Source: SIG447 sp045577075
GTDB taxonomy: Bacteria; Bacillota; Clostridia; UMGS1883; UMGS1540
DNA: 45,161 nucleotides
NCBI GenBank assembly: GCA_045577075.1
Contig: JAZNHR010000042.1
Location: 1-45,161 of the forward strand
Direction: 5' to 3'
Shown here piece by piece: positions 31,328-38,682 of the stretch (positions are counted from its first letter, which is position 1; the number at the start of each line of letters is the position of its first letter). The notes beneath the pieces are model-generated. The model was given only the letters and a program-made list of their open reading frames with translations. It had not been told where the DNA came from and made no database searches. Both the position numbers and the translations under genes were made by a program.

Positions 31328-33264
31328 TTATCCATACGCTTCGAATTTTGTCTTTTGGTAAATTTAAAAATAAAACGATTTCCTTTTCCGAGGGAATAAA
31401 CTATATTTATGGCCAAAACGAGGCAGGAAAATCTACTGTAATGGCATTTATAAAGGCAATGCTGTATGGTTTTTCCGGTCGCGGTGCGGACGGAGACCGC
31501 CAACGCTATTCTCCGTGGGATGGCGCAAAGCTTGCAGGGGAGATGGAAGTTACCCTTTCCGGTGGTAGGCGCGTGATTCTTCGCCGCGTGCAGGGGCGAA
31601 CAAAGGCACAGGATGAATTTACGGTGCTCGATGCCGTAACGGGCGAAGCATGCATGGTGGATATGGAACGCGAAATCGGCATTGGGGAGGCGGCATTTAT
31701 GAAAACCGTCTTTATTCCCCAGATGCGCGCGGATATTACCGGCGGCGATAAGGAACTGACGGAAAAGCTTTTAAATCTCGCTACAAGCGGTGATGCGGAC
31801 ACCGGCTACGAAGAAGCCAAAAAATACCTAACCGATGAAATGCGCAATTTAAAGCATCAACGCGGTGACGGCGGTAAAATCAGCGAACTAAAAAAAGAAA
31901 TTACGGCACTTTCCGAAGAACTTACTATGGCAGAAGAGGAAAACCGCGCGTATTTTTCATACATAGCAGAAGAAAAACAACTGCAAAATGAAACGGAAGC
32001 ATTAAGAGAAAAAGGGGCTTCGCTTGCGGAAGAGCTGGTATCGGCAAAGGCTTGGAAAGTCAACAAAGACGCTACATTCGCAGAAGAAAAGCTTCTTGCC
32101 GCTATAAAGCAAAGGGAAAATGCGGAAGCAATCTTACAGGAAACCTTGGATAAAGAAAAAGCGTATAACGTCTTTCGCTGCGAAATCAGCGACAGCGTTT
32201 TTGCTCCGGTGGAAAATGCGTTGCCCATAAAAAACCGTGAGAAAGCACAGGGGAAAAATAAAGCTATTTGTTTTATGGGCGCGGGCGTATTTGCACTTTT
32301 GACAATTCTTGCGCTGTTTTCAAAATTTGTGCCGGCATCTTGGGCGTGCCTGTTTGTTTCCGTGGTCCTTTTACTTTTCGGTATAAAACAGGCCAAGGCG
32401 CAAAAAGCTAGTAGGGAAAAGCTTTCCCTTCTGGAAGATAAAGAAAAGAGTATTCGGGAAGAACTGGCGGCATTTGGATGCAGTACGCTGAAGGAATACA
32501 CAGAAAAGCGGGCGGAAATGCTTGCTTTGGACGAAAAGATACAATTATTACAAGAAAAACATGCGTTTGCAATTGTGGAAGAAGAGGCGCGGCGCGCTGA
32601 AGCGGAAAATCTTAAAAATGTTGAAGCACAGTATATTGATGTTGTGCCTTCTGCAAAGCCGGAAGGGGAAATCCTTTCGGAAATGCAACGCATAGATGAA
32701 CAGCTTTTGGAAAAGGACAAAAAGCTTGCAACGATAAAAGGGATTCTGCAAGGCAAAAAAGAGGGGAAAAGGGCAGCGGACATTATTTTGTCAGAACGGC
32801 AATGTAAGGAAGAAGCCTTGGAGGAAGCGCAAATGCAGTATGCGGCACTTTCTCTTGCGAGCGAAACCCTTGAGGCCGTCTTTATGGAGCTTAGCCGGGA
32901 CTTTACGCCCCGTATTAACAAAAAAGCGTCCTTGTATCTTTCGAGACTTACGGGCAAGGAAGAAACCCTGCTTTTAGATAAAAAGTATGCGGTGACTATG
33001 GGTAGAGACGAGCATCGTTCCCTACAGTCTTTTTCCGGCGGCACATGCGAACAGGCATTTTTAGCGGTGCGGCTGGCAATCGCATCCCTGGTGCTGGAAG
33101 ATGCGAACATGCCCGTGTTTTTGGACGATGCATTTATCCAGTACGATGAAAAACGGGAAGAAAATGCGTTTTCTCTCCTTAGGGAAATTGCAAAAGAAAA
33201 ACAAGTCATTCTGTTTTCCTGCAGAAAGCGGGAAACGGAAAACGTGCATATCATAGAGCTTTAG
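31324..33264 (+). CDS. yhaN: YhaN-like SMC/Rad50-type ATPase with internal membrane hairpin
   Basis: 646-residue ABC-type ATPase split by a long coiled coil. The N-terminal Walker A is GQNEAGKST (31-39 region) and the Q loop follows around FIPQMR. Two hydrophobic helices (about residues 313-356: MGAGVFALLTILALF and ACLFVSVVLLLFGI) sit inside the coiled coil (about 180-530). The C-terminal half has the signature SFSGGTCEQ (about 568) and Walker B VFLDDAF (about 598). It is Rad50/SbcC-like and pairs with the YhaO nuclease, but the membrane hairpin would tether it to the membrane, as in YhaN of Bacillus. It overlaps yhaO by four bases. Confidence 0.88.
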   Translation: MIIHTLRILSFGKFKNKTISFSEGINYIYGQNEAGKSTVMAFIKAMLYGFSGRGADGDRQRYSPWDGAKLAGEMEVTLSGGRRVILRRVQGRTKAQDEFTVLDAVTGEACMVDMEREIGIGEAAFMKTVFIPQMRADITGGDKELTEKLLNLATSGDADTGYEEAKKYLTDEMRNLKHQRGDGGKISELKKEITALSEELTMAEEENRAYFSYIAEEKQLQNETEALREKGASLAEELVSAKAWKVNKDATFAEEKLLAAIKQRENAEAILQETLDKEKAYNVFRCEISDSVFAPVENALPIKNREKAQGKNKAICFMGAGVFALLTILALFSKFVPASWACLFVSVVLLLFGIKQAKAQKASREKLSLLEDKEKSIREELAAFGCSTLKEYTEKRAEMLALDEKIQLLQEKHAFAIVEEEARRAEAENLKNVEAQYIDVVPSAKPEGEILSEMQRIDEQLLEKDKKLATIKGILQGKKEGKRAADIILSERQCKEEALEEAQMQYAALSLASETLEAVFMELSRDFTPRINKKASLYLSRLTGKEETLLLDKKYAVTMGRDEHRSLQSFSGGTCEQAFLAVRLAIASLVLEDANMPVFLDDAFIQYDEKREENAFSLLREIAKEKQVILFSCRKRETENVHIIEL

Positions 33265-33280
33265 AAAAGGAGTGACCGGC

Positions 33281-33643
33281 ATGATTAACATTTTGCAAAC
33301 GAATTTAGGTGCAGTGCTTATCGAAGAGAGTGCGCTCGCAAAAATGGCGGGAAACATTGCCACAAAGTGCTATGGTGTTGTGGGCATGGTATATCGCAGC
33401 AAGCGTGATGGCATCGTTTCTCTTTTGAAACGTGATAAAATGGGGAAGGGTATTTCTGTAAAGATGGACGGTGATGGTATTTCGATTGCCCTTCATATTA
33501 TGGTGGAGTATGGCGTAAATATTGGTGCCGTTTCGGAAAGCATTATTAAAAATGTTAAATACCAGATGGCAGAAAATACGGGACTGCAAATTCAGGATGT
33601 CACGGTGCATGTCGAGAGCGTGCGTGCCCATGGCGTAAAGTAA
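33281..33643 (+). CDS. Asp23/Gls24 family protein (YloU-like)
   Basis: 120 residues from the ATG at 33281, which has AAAAGGAG eight bases upstream. A GTG at 33272 inside that site is rejected. The pattern starts with TNLGAVLIEESALAKMAG, then CYGVVGMV, and continues to VKYQMAENTGLQIQDVTVHVESVR, typical of the small alkaline-shock Asp23 family. In Firmicutes this gene stands directly before fakA/yloV. Its function is not established. It lies 16 bases after yhaN and 15 before fakA. Confidence 0.9.
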   Translation: MINILQTNLGAVLIEESALAKMAGNIATKCYGVVGMVYRSKRDGIVSLLKRDKMGKGISVKMDGDGISIALHIMVEYGVNIGAVSESIIKNVKYQMAENTGLQIQDVTVHVESVRAHGVK

Positions 33644-33658
33644 TTGGAGGGCTGACTG

Positions 33659-35257
33659 TTGATTCGAGAAATTGATAGAGATCTAATGCAGTGCCTGTTT
33701 ATTTCTGCGGCGCATCACCTGGATAACAATAAACAGGCTGTAAATGATTTGAATGTTTTCCCGGTTCCTGACGGGGACACGGGTACAAATATGAGTATGA
33801 CCGTGCAAAACGCGGAAAAGGCACTTCTTTCCAAAAATCCGGAAACGGCAGGCGCGGTTGTATCTGCGGTCGCCTCGGCGACCCTGCGTGGTGCAAGAGG
33901 CAACTCGGGGGTTATTTTGTCCCAGATTATGCGTGGCTTTGCCTCTAGCTTGTCTGCGAAAAACACGGTTACGGCGGCAGATTTTACGTTGGCACTTTCT
34001 TCTGCGGCAAAAACGGCTTATCGCGCTGTTATGAAGCCGACGGAAGGCACAATTTTGACTGTAATTCGCTGCATCGCAGAAACGATATCGAGCCTGGATG
34101 AGGACGAAGATATTCTGTCTCTTTTTGAAGCCATTGTACATAGCGGCAATGCGGCACTGAATGAAACGCCGAAGATGCTACCCGTTTTAAAAAGTGCAGG
34201 CGTTGTAGATGCTGGCGGCAAAGGCCTTATGCTTATTTTTGAAGGCATGCTTTTGGCATTGCAAAACGGTGAGGCTGTTGAGAAAAAGTCGGGAGAGCCT
34301 GTTGCGGCAGAAAAGCCTGCCATTCGCGCGGTTGAAGATTCTGTAACGTTTGGCTACTGCACGGAATTTATTATTCGTAAGAAAGTGGCAAGCATGCAGG
34401 GCGAAAACTTTAAGAAAGAAATCGCCGACCGTGGCGACAGTGTTCTTGTTATCGACGATGATGATATTATCAAGGTACATATTCATACTGACCATCCCGG
34501 CTGGGTGCTGGAGCGTGCACTTTCCTACGGCATGCTTTCTGACATTAAGGTTGATAACCTTCGTGAACAGCAGGAAGAACAGATGCAAAAGCTGGATGCA
34601 CCCCTTAAAAAGTTCGGGATTGTTTCGGTGGCGGCAGGGGACGGCATTTGTAATTTAATGCAAGAAATGGGTGCAGATATAATTGTCAGCGGCGGCCAGA
34701 CTATGAATCCGAGCGCGGAGGACCTGCTTGCAGCAATCAACTCTGTACATGCAGAGAAAATTTTTGTTCTTCCCAATAACAGTAATATTGTGCTGACTGC
34801 CCAGCAGGCGGCGGATATGACGGAGAAAGACGTCACGGTTATTAAAACCAAAACAATTCCCCAGGGCATTGCCGCACTCATGGCATTTGATGCCGACAGC
34901 GAGGGGAACAGCGATAGGATGGCTGATGCCGCGGCTATGGTGGCAACGGGGCTACTTACAAATGCGGTACGGGATACGGAAGTAGATGGCATTACCATTC
35001 ATAAGGATGACTTTCTTGGACTTTGCGGCGGCCGGATTGTGGCGGCAGGGGCGGAGGAAACAGCTGTGATGCAGTCGATTTTTGACACGCTTATATCCGA
35101 CGATACTATGGCCGTAACCCTTTTGTACGGGGAAGGTGTAAGCGAGGAAGAAGCGGCAAAGTATGAAGAATGTATATCTTCTGTCTGGCCCGATGCGGAG
35201 GTTGCCGTTCTTTATGGTGGACAGCCTGTATATCGGTATATTCTCTCCGTAGAATAA
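33659..35257 (+). CDS. fakA: DAK2-domain fatty acid kinase FakA-like (YloV)
   Basis: 532-residue protein. The N-terminal DhaL/DAK2 kinase domain starts DLMQCLFISAAHHLDNNK and carries DGDTGTNM (38-45), the Mg/nucleotide-binding loop. The middle and C-terminal domains (from about 230, with EFIIRKK and VIDDDDIIKVHIHTDHPG) are those of FakA. It phosphorylates fatty acids bound to FakB (DegV) proteins, feeding exogenous fatty acids into phospholipids; no degV gene is in the window. The start is TTG (33659) with TTGGAGGG about 7 bases upstream. It is followed by a strong terminator. Confidence 0.92.
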   Translation: MIREIDRDLMQCLFISAAHHLDNNKQAVNDLNVFPVPDGDTGTNMSMTVQNAEKALLSKNPETAGAVVSAVASATLRGARGNSGVILSQIMRGFASSLSAKNTVTAADFTLALSSAAKTAYRAVMKPTEGTILTVIRCIAETISSLDEDEDILSLFEAIVHSGNAALNETPKMLPVLKSAGVVDAGGKGLMLIFEGMLLALQNGEAVEKKSGEPVAAEKPAIRAVEDSVTFGYCTEFIIRKKVASMQGENFKKEIADRGDSVLVIDDDDIIKVHIHTDHPGWVLERALSYGMLSDIKVDNLREQQEEQMQKLDAPLKKFGIVSVAAGDGICNLMQEMGADIIVSGGQTMNPSAEDLLAAINSVHAEKIFVLPNNSNIVLTAQQAADMTEKDVTVIKTKTIPQGIAALMAFDADSEGNSDRMADAAAMVATGLLTNAVRDTEVDGITIHKDDFLGLCGGRIVAAGAEETAVMQSIFDTLISDDTMAVTLLYGEGVSEEEAAKYEECISSVWPDAEVAVLYGGQPVYRYILSVE

Positions 35258-35268
35258 TTTCAAAGTAA

Positions 35269-35300
35269 AACATCCATACTAAATGTATGGATGTTTTTTT
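35269..35300 (+). terminator. Terminator after fakA
   Basis: AACATCCATAC (35269-35279), loop TAAAT and GTATGGATGTT (35285-35295) are perfect complements, followed by T. Confidence 0.92.
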
Positions 35301-35517
35301 GCATATTTTCAAACAGAGCAAAACGATGGAGCTGTTTCTGCTTCTTAAAAGCGCATGGCAAGGTAGCCGAACAAGACGAATTGCAAAAAGTGATGTGTTT
35401 CGGGATAGCCTTGCCCTTCGTATTGTTTTACGCCCGTATAAACTCCTTATTGTGGTCTTACGCTTTTTACTTCGGCGTGGACTCCCTGGAATTTTTAAAA
35501 TTTTACTGCTGAAATGA
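35301..35517 (+). other. Region between fakA and the cysteine-synthase-like gene, with a possible small membrane ORF
   Basis: The gap from the fakA stop to the next promoter is about 260 bases. Two overlapping + strand frames are open here. The one ending at 35512 encodes a plausible soluble-plus-helix sequence (AEQDELQK, then FGIALPFVLFYARI) with codon choice like its neighbours. Its only ATG lies in the terminator and has no ribosome binding site. I see no start I can support; it may be a gene remnant. Confidence 0.2.
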
Positions 35518-35547
35518 TTGACAAACACGGGTGTTTTAGTATATTAT
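35518..35547 (+). promoter_or_regulatory. Promoter with internal inverted repeat before the cysteine-synthase-like gene
   Basis: TTGACA (35518-35523) is a perfect -35. The -10 is TATATT (35540-35545, spacer 16) or TATTAT (35542-35547, spacer 18). Between them AAACAC (35523-35528) and GTGTTT (35531-35536) form an inverted repeat, well placed for a repressor. Confidence 0.6.
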
Positions 35548-35578
35548 GTTATAGACGTTGTTTATAGGAAGTGATACT

Positions 35579-36565
35579 TTGGATATTGCAAATATGACGG
35601 CGGCCGTTGGAAATACGCCGCTTTTAAAAATTGAATTTACTTATAAGGGAAACAGGGGCAGCGTGTTTGCAAAGGCGGAATACTTTAACTTAACCGGCAG
35701 TATTAAAGATAGGGTTGCCCAGCACGTAATTCAAAGAGCCTATGAAAAAGGCGAAATAAAAAAGGGCGACACAATCGCGGAGGCCACAAGTGGGAACACT
35801 GGTATTTCTTTTTCCGCTGTTGGCAGTGCTATGGGACATCCTGTTAAGATTTTCATGCCTGACTGGATGACAAAGGAACGCATACATATCATGGAAAGCT
35901 TCGGCGCGGAGGTCGTGCTCGTTTCCAGAGAGGAAGGCGGCTTTTTAGGATCCATTCAAAAGGCAGAAGACGAGGGGAAACGGGAAGACGTTTTCTTGCC
36001 GCGGCAGTTTTCAAACCCGGAAAACACCGAGGCGCACTATCTTTATACCGGTCTTGAAATTACGAAGCAGCTCGCCGCGCTGGGCCTTACAGCGGACGGG
36101 TTTGTGGCAGGCGTCGGTACGGGCGGCACCGTAATGGGTATCGGCAAGCGCCTTCGGGAAGTTAATCCTGCCTGCCATGTGTATCCATTAGAACCGAAAA
36201 ATTCGCCCACCTTATCTACAGGATATAAAGTGGGGCAACACAAAATTTACGGTATTTCTGACGAATTTATTCCGGATTTAGTAGACCTTGGAAGCCTTAA
36301 CGAAGTTGTTGCTGTCGATGACCAGGACGCTATCATCATGGCAAGAATGCTTTCGGAAACCTTGGGGCTTGGGGTCGGTGTGTCCTCCGGCGCAAACCTT
36401 CTCGGTGCCATTTTGGCATGGGAGAAGGGAGACAGTACGGTTGTTACTGTCTTCGCAGACGATAACAAGAAATATCTTTCCACCGATTATGCGGCGGCAA
36501 ACACGAAAATTCGCGGGGAGCTGACAAAGGATATCGAACTGATAAGTTTTACGGCGTATCGATGA
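35579..36565 (+). CDS. PLP-dependent cysteine synthase family protein
   Basis: 328 residues from TTG at 35579, chosen because AGGAAGTG ends five bases before it; a TTG at 35558 and an ATG at 35594 are the alternatives. It is a fold-type II PLP enzyme. NLTGSIKDR carries the PLP lysine (Lys 43), SGNTG (71-75) holds the phosphate side of the substrate, and GVGTGGTVMGIG binds the cofactor phosphate. It is close to O-acetylserine sulfhydrylase (CysK) and to cystathionine beta-synthase-like enzymes; the substrate is not certain, and no serine acetyltransferase gene is present. The gene ends inside the M14 peptidase gene (17-base convergent overlap), with no terminator between. Confidence 0.85.
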   Translation: MDIANMTAAVGNTPLLKIEFTYKGNRGSVFAKAEYFNLTGSIKDRVAQHVIQRAYEKGEIKKGDTIAEATSGNTGISFSAVGSAMGHPVKIFMPDWMTKERIHIMESFGAEVVLVSREEGGFLGSIQKAEDEGKREDVFLPRQFSNPENTEAHYLYTGLEITKQLAALGLTADGFVAGVGTGGTVMGIGKRLREVNPACHVYPLEPKNSPTLSTGYKVGQHKIYGISDEFIPDLVDLGSLNEVVAVDDQDAIIMARMLSETLGLGVGVSSGANLLGAILAWEKGDSTVVTVFADDNKKYLSTDYAAANTKIRGELTKDIELISFTAYR

Positions 36566-37838
36566 AAATAGCAAGCCCGGATGCTAAAATGCCAAGATTA
36601 TCATTATAAATTGTAGGAAACTGACGAATGGGCAGCGGATTTTGACCGCTGCCCGCTTCTATTGTGTAACTCGGGCGGTTATAGGTCAAAATAAACCAGT
36701 CCTTGTAGCCTGCAAAACTGCTGGCGTATGGCGTTTCTTCTAAGGCGTAGCCGCTAATGCCGGCAAATAGCTCGCCTATTTCCCGGGAATTAGGGGGCAA
36801 AAGGTCCTGGAATTGCCAGTATATGACTTCTCCTTGGGTGTGATAGGAGAGCGTAAGCAGAAAGTCACGGCTTAGGGTAAAATTATAAATGGCGGCAGAT
36901 TCTTTTGCTGCAAGGGGTGCCGTGCCTACAAAATCTCTCGGGGCAGGAGACGTAAATCCTTGGCTGAATTTAATTTCCCGAGCCCTGTCCCATAGGGCAG
37001 GATAGCTTAAGTTTGTATCCACGCCCTCGATGTTTGCTTTCCAGCCGCTCGGAAATGGGATTTGCGGATAGTTTTGGGCATAAGAGAGCGCCTGCTTGTA
37101 AAAAGGTGAATCTTCTCGTATGGCGCCGTTTACGAGGTCTACGCCGTCCGGATTTACGAGGGGAACGAGATAAAGGGTCGTAGCTCTATAAAGTGCCGCG
37201 GCATCATAGCCGTATATAGTGCCGCCGCCTGCAAAACTTTTCGCATAGTCCTCTAAAAATTTTAAAAGTACGGGCGTTGTAATCCATTCATTTGCATGGT
37301 GTGAGGCGTTGTAAAAAACTTCATTTTCGCCTTCGCCAATGGTAAGTAAATATAGGTTGTTTCCCATTACGCTTGTGCCTACATTGCTAACCTGTAAAAA
37401 CGGATACCGCACTCGGAGCCCTTCCACCAAAAGCTTTACAAGGGCATAGGTGTAGGACACATTCGTAGGAATTAGCGGAAATCCGTAGGGGACGGTAAGA
37501 CGGGCGCCGACCTGTAGGTTTTCCGGAGAAAGACCAGGGTTTGCAAGGAAAATCGCATCGGGCGAAGTATAGAAGGCTTTTGCAATTGTAAAAATAGTGT
37601 CGCCCGGTTTTATAGTATAATAGGCATAACCGCGAAGAACCGGGAGCAGGACGTTCCATGTTTCCATACCTACAATGCCATCCTGAGAAAGACCATACGC
37701 CGCTTGCAGCCTTCGTACAGCTCTGTCGGTTTCTGTGCCGAAAACCCCGTCAACAGAAGCGTTAAAGCCCAGACGCGACAGCGCAAGCTGTAAATATTCC
37801 ACCTGCGCCCCTCGGCTTCCCAAACGTAAAGTATCCAT
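36549..37838 (-). CDS. LysM/peptidoglycan-binding M14 peptidase (gamma-D-glutamyl-diamino acid endopeptidase type)
   Basis: 429 residues without a signal peptide. The peptidoglycan-binding domain (about 5-65) contains RGAQVEYLQLALSRLGF. The LysM domain (about 74-118) contains YYTIKPGDTIFTIAKAF. The zinc carboxypeptidase domain has zinc ligands His 181 and Glu 184 in HHANEW, a later SYHTQGEVIYW histidine, and the catalytic glutamate in YTIEAGSG. This order is that of spore endopeptidase I/YqgT, which cuts gamma-D-Glu-DAP bonds, often during sporulation or germination. AAGGAGG precedes the ATG. A SigmaE/SigmaG-like promoter may lie just upstream. The lack of a signal peptide fits action on spore peptidoglycan from the mother cell or after lysis. 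Confidence 0.87.
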   Translation of the reverse strand: MDTLRLGSRGAQVEYLQLALSRLGFNASVDGVFGTETDRAVRRLQAAYGLSQDGIVGMETWNVLLPVLRGYAYYTIKPGDTIFTIAKAFYTSPDAIFLANPGLSPENLQVGARLTVPYGFPLIPTNVSYTYALVKLLVEGLRVRYPFLQVSNVGTSVMGNNLYLLTIGEGENEVFYNASHHANEWITTPVLLKFLEDYAKSFAGGGTIYGYDAAALYRATTLYLVPLVNPDGVDLVNGAIREDSPFYKQALSYAQNYPQIPFPSGWKANIEGVDTNLSYPALWDRAREIKFSQGFTSPAPRDFVGTAPLAAKESAAIYNFTLSRDFLLTLSYHTQGEVIYWQFQDLLPPNSREIGELFAGISGYALEETPYASSFAGYKDWFILTYNRPSYTIEAGSGQNPLPIRQFPTIYNDNLGILASGLAIFIDTP

Positions 37839-37859
37839 AACTCATCCTCCTTTTTACCG

Positions 37860-37887
37860 ATACTATGCGCCTTGGTGAAAAATTATG
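37860..37887 (-). promoter_or_regulatory. Possible sporulation promoter (SigmaE/SigmaG-like) of the M14 peptidase gene
   Basis: On the - strand CATAATT (37881-37887, core ATA), 16 bases, then CATAGTAT (37860-37867). This fits the SigmaE pattern ATA-N16-CATACAnT at six of eight -10 bases, and the SigmaG -10 CATnnTA. The transcription start would lie just before the ribosome binding site. Confidence 0.35.
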
Positions 37888-37918
37888 TTTTGAACAAAGG
37901 GTAAAAAATATTTTTATA

Positions 37919-37947
37919 TTGTATAAGTTTTGAAAATATGGTATACT
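37919..37947 (+). promoter_or_regulatory. Promoter of the 55-aa gene and luxS
   Basis: TTGTAT (37919-37924), a 17-base spacer and TATACT (37942-37947) with TGG before the -10. Confidence 0.75.
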
Positions 37948-37986
37948 CTATATGGAGAGCAGAAAATTTCATACGGAGGTGCGCAT

Positions 37987-38154
37987 ATGAGAAACGAAAA
38001 GTTTTTACCGCAAGGCACAGACCCCAGAAGTGTACCCGAGTACCGTCCCGATTTTTGGGGCGAGAGAAGCGACCCAGAACAATTGCATCGTCCGGATAAA
38101 TACGATAACGATTTTATTTGGGACGGAGAAACAATGGATGAGGATAAGATTTAA
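37987..38154 (+). CDS. Small acidic protein, 55 aa, upstream of luxS
   Basis: Starts at the ATG at 37987, which has ACGGAGGTG eight bases upstream. The frame runs further back to 37930, but that part overlaps the promoter and is rejected. The product is acidic and rich in Asp, Glu, Pro and Arg, with two WG/WD motifs (DFWGERSDPEQ, FIWDGETMDEDKI). There is no helix long enough for the membrane, no cysteine and no signal peptide, so it is probably a soluble or disordered cytosolic peptide. I do not recognise it. It is likely the first gene of the luxS transcript. Confidence 0.6.
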   Translation: MRNEKFLPQGTDPRSVPEYRPDFWGERSDPEQLHRPDKYDNDFIWDGETMDEDKI

Positions 38155-38156
38155 AA

Positions 38157-38179
38157 TCGGGCAGAGAAACTCTGCCCGA
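38157..38179 (+). promoter_or_regulatory. Hairpin between the 55-aa gene and luxS
   Basis: TCGGGCAGAG, loop AAA and CTCTGCCCGA form a perfect 10-bp stem. It is followed by ACAATTTG rather than a T run, so it is a poor terminator. It may stabilise or attenuate the luxS message. Confidence 0.5.
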
Positions 38180-38208
38180 ACAATTTGTCGAAATAAAGGA
38201 GATACAAG

Positions 38209-38652
38209 ATGGAAAAAATTCAAAGCTTTACCGTAGACCATACAAAAATTATGCCCGGCATGTACATATCCCGCGTGGACGGGGATGTCACAACATATGA
38301 CCTTCGTTTTTGCCGTCCTAACAAGGAGTGCCTTGACAGTGCCTGTATGCACACTATCGAACATCTTTTTGCCACCTATATTCGCAACACTTCGTTGGAT
38401 GTTTTGTATTTTGGCCCTATGGGCTGTCTTACGGGCTTTTATCTCCTGGTGCGGAATGCTGACCATAATAAGGTCTGGGAAGAAATCAGAATTGTTTTGG
38501 ACAATATTAGCACATTTACAGGAGAAATATTCGGCGCGTCTGAAGTTGAGTGCGGCAATTACCGTTTTCATGATTTGCCTAAAGCGAGAGAGGCGGCGAA
38601 AAAATATAGACTTGCTTTGGAAAACAAACCGATGCTGGTTTATCCGGCATAA
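38209..38652 (+). CDS. luxS: S-ribosylhomocysteine lyase
   Basis: 147 residues. LuxS cleaves S-ribosylhomocysteine to homocysteine and DPD, the precursor of AI-2. The iron/zinc ligands HTIEH (His 48 and His 52, with Glu 51) and the third ligand in ECGNYRFHDL (Cys about 115) are present, together with the catalytic cysteine in FGPMGCLTGFY (Cys 73). Family length is about 150-157 residues. AAAGGAG is 7 bases before the ATG. pfs (mtnN), its usual partner, is not in the window. It serves the activated methyl cycle and may support AI-2 signalling; only the first is certain. Confidence 0.97.
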   Translation: MEKIQSFTVDHTKIMPGMYISRVDGDVTTYDLRFCRPNKECLDSACMHTIEHLFATYIRNTSLDVLYFGPMGCLTGFYLLVRNADHNKVWEEIRIVLDNISTFTGEIFGASEVECGNYRFHDLPKAREAAKKYRLALENKPMLVYPA

Positions 38653-38657
38653 AAAAT

Positions 38658-38682
38658 GCGGCTGCTCTGGCAGCCGCTTTTT
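38658..38682. terminator. Bidirectional terminator between luxS and rhaB
   Basis: GCGGCTGC, loop TCTG and GCAGCCGC form a perfect 8-bp stem. T's follow on the + strand (luxS), and the A run at 38651-38656 gives T's on the - strand (rhaB). Confidence 0.92.

Noticed and set aside
31857..33254. Very long open frame (about 465 codons) antisense to yhaN, rich in serine
   Set aside because: It is the mirror of a real gene with strong Walker and signature motifs. The serine- and arginine-rich translation is typical of a codon-bias shadow, and there is no ribosome binding site.
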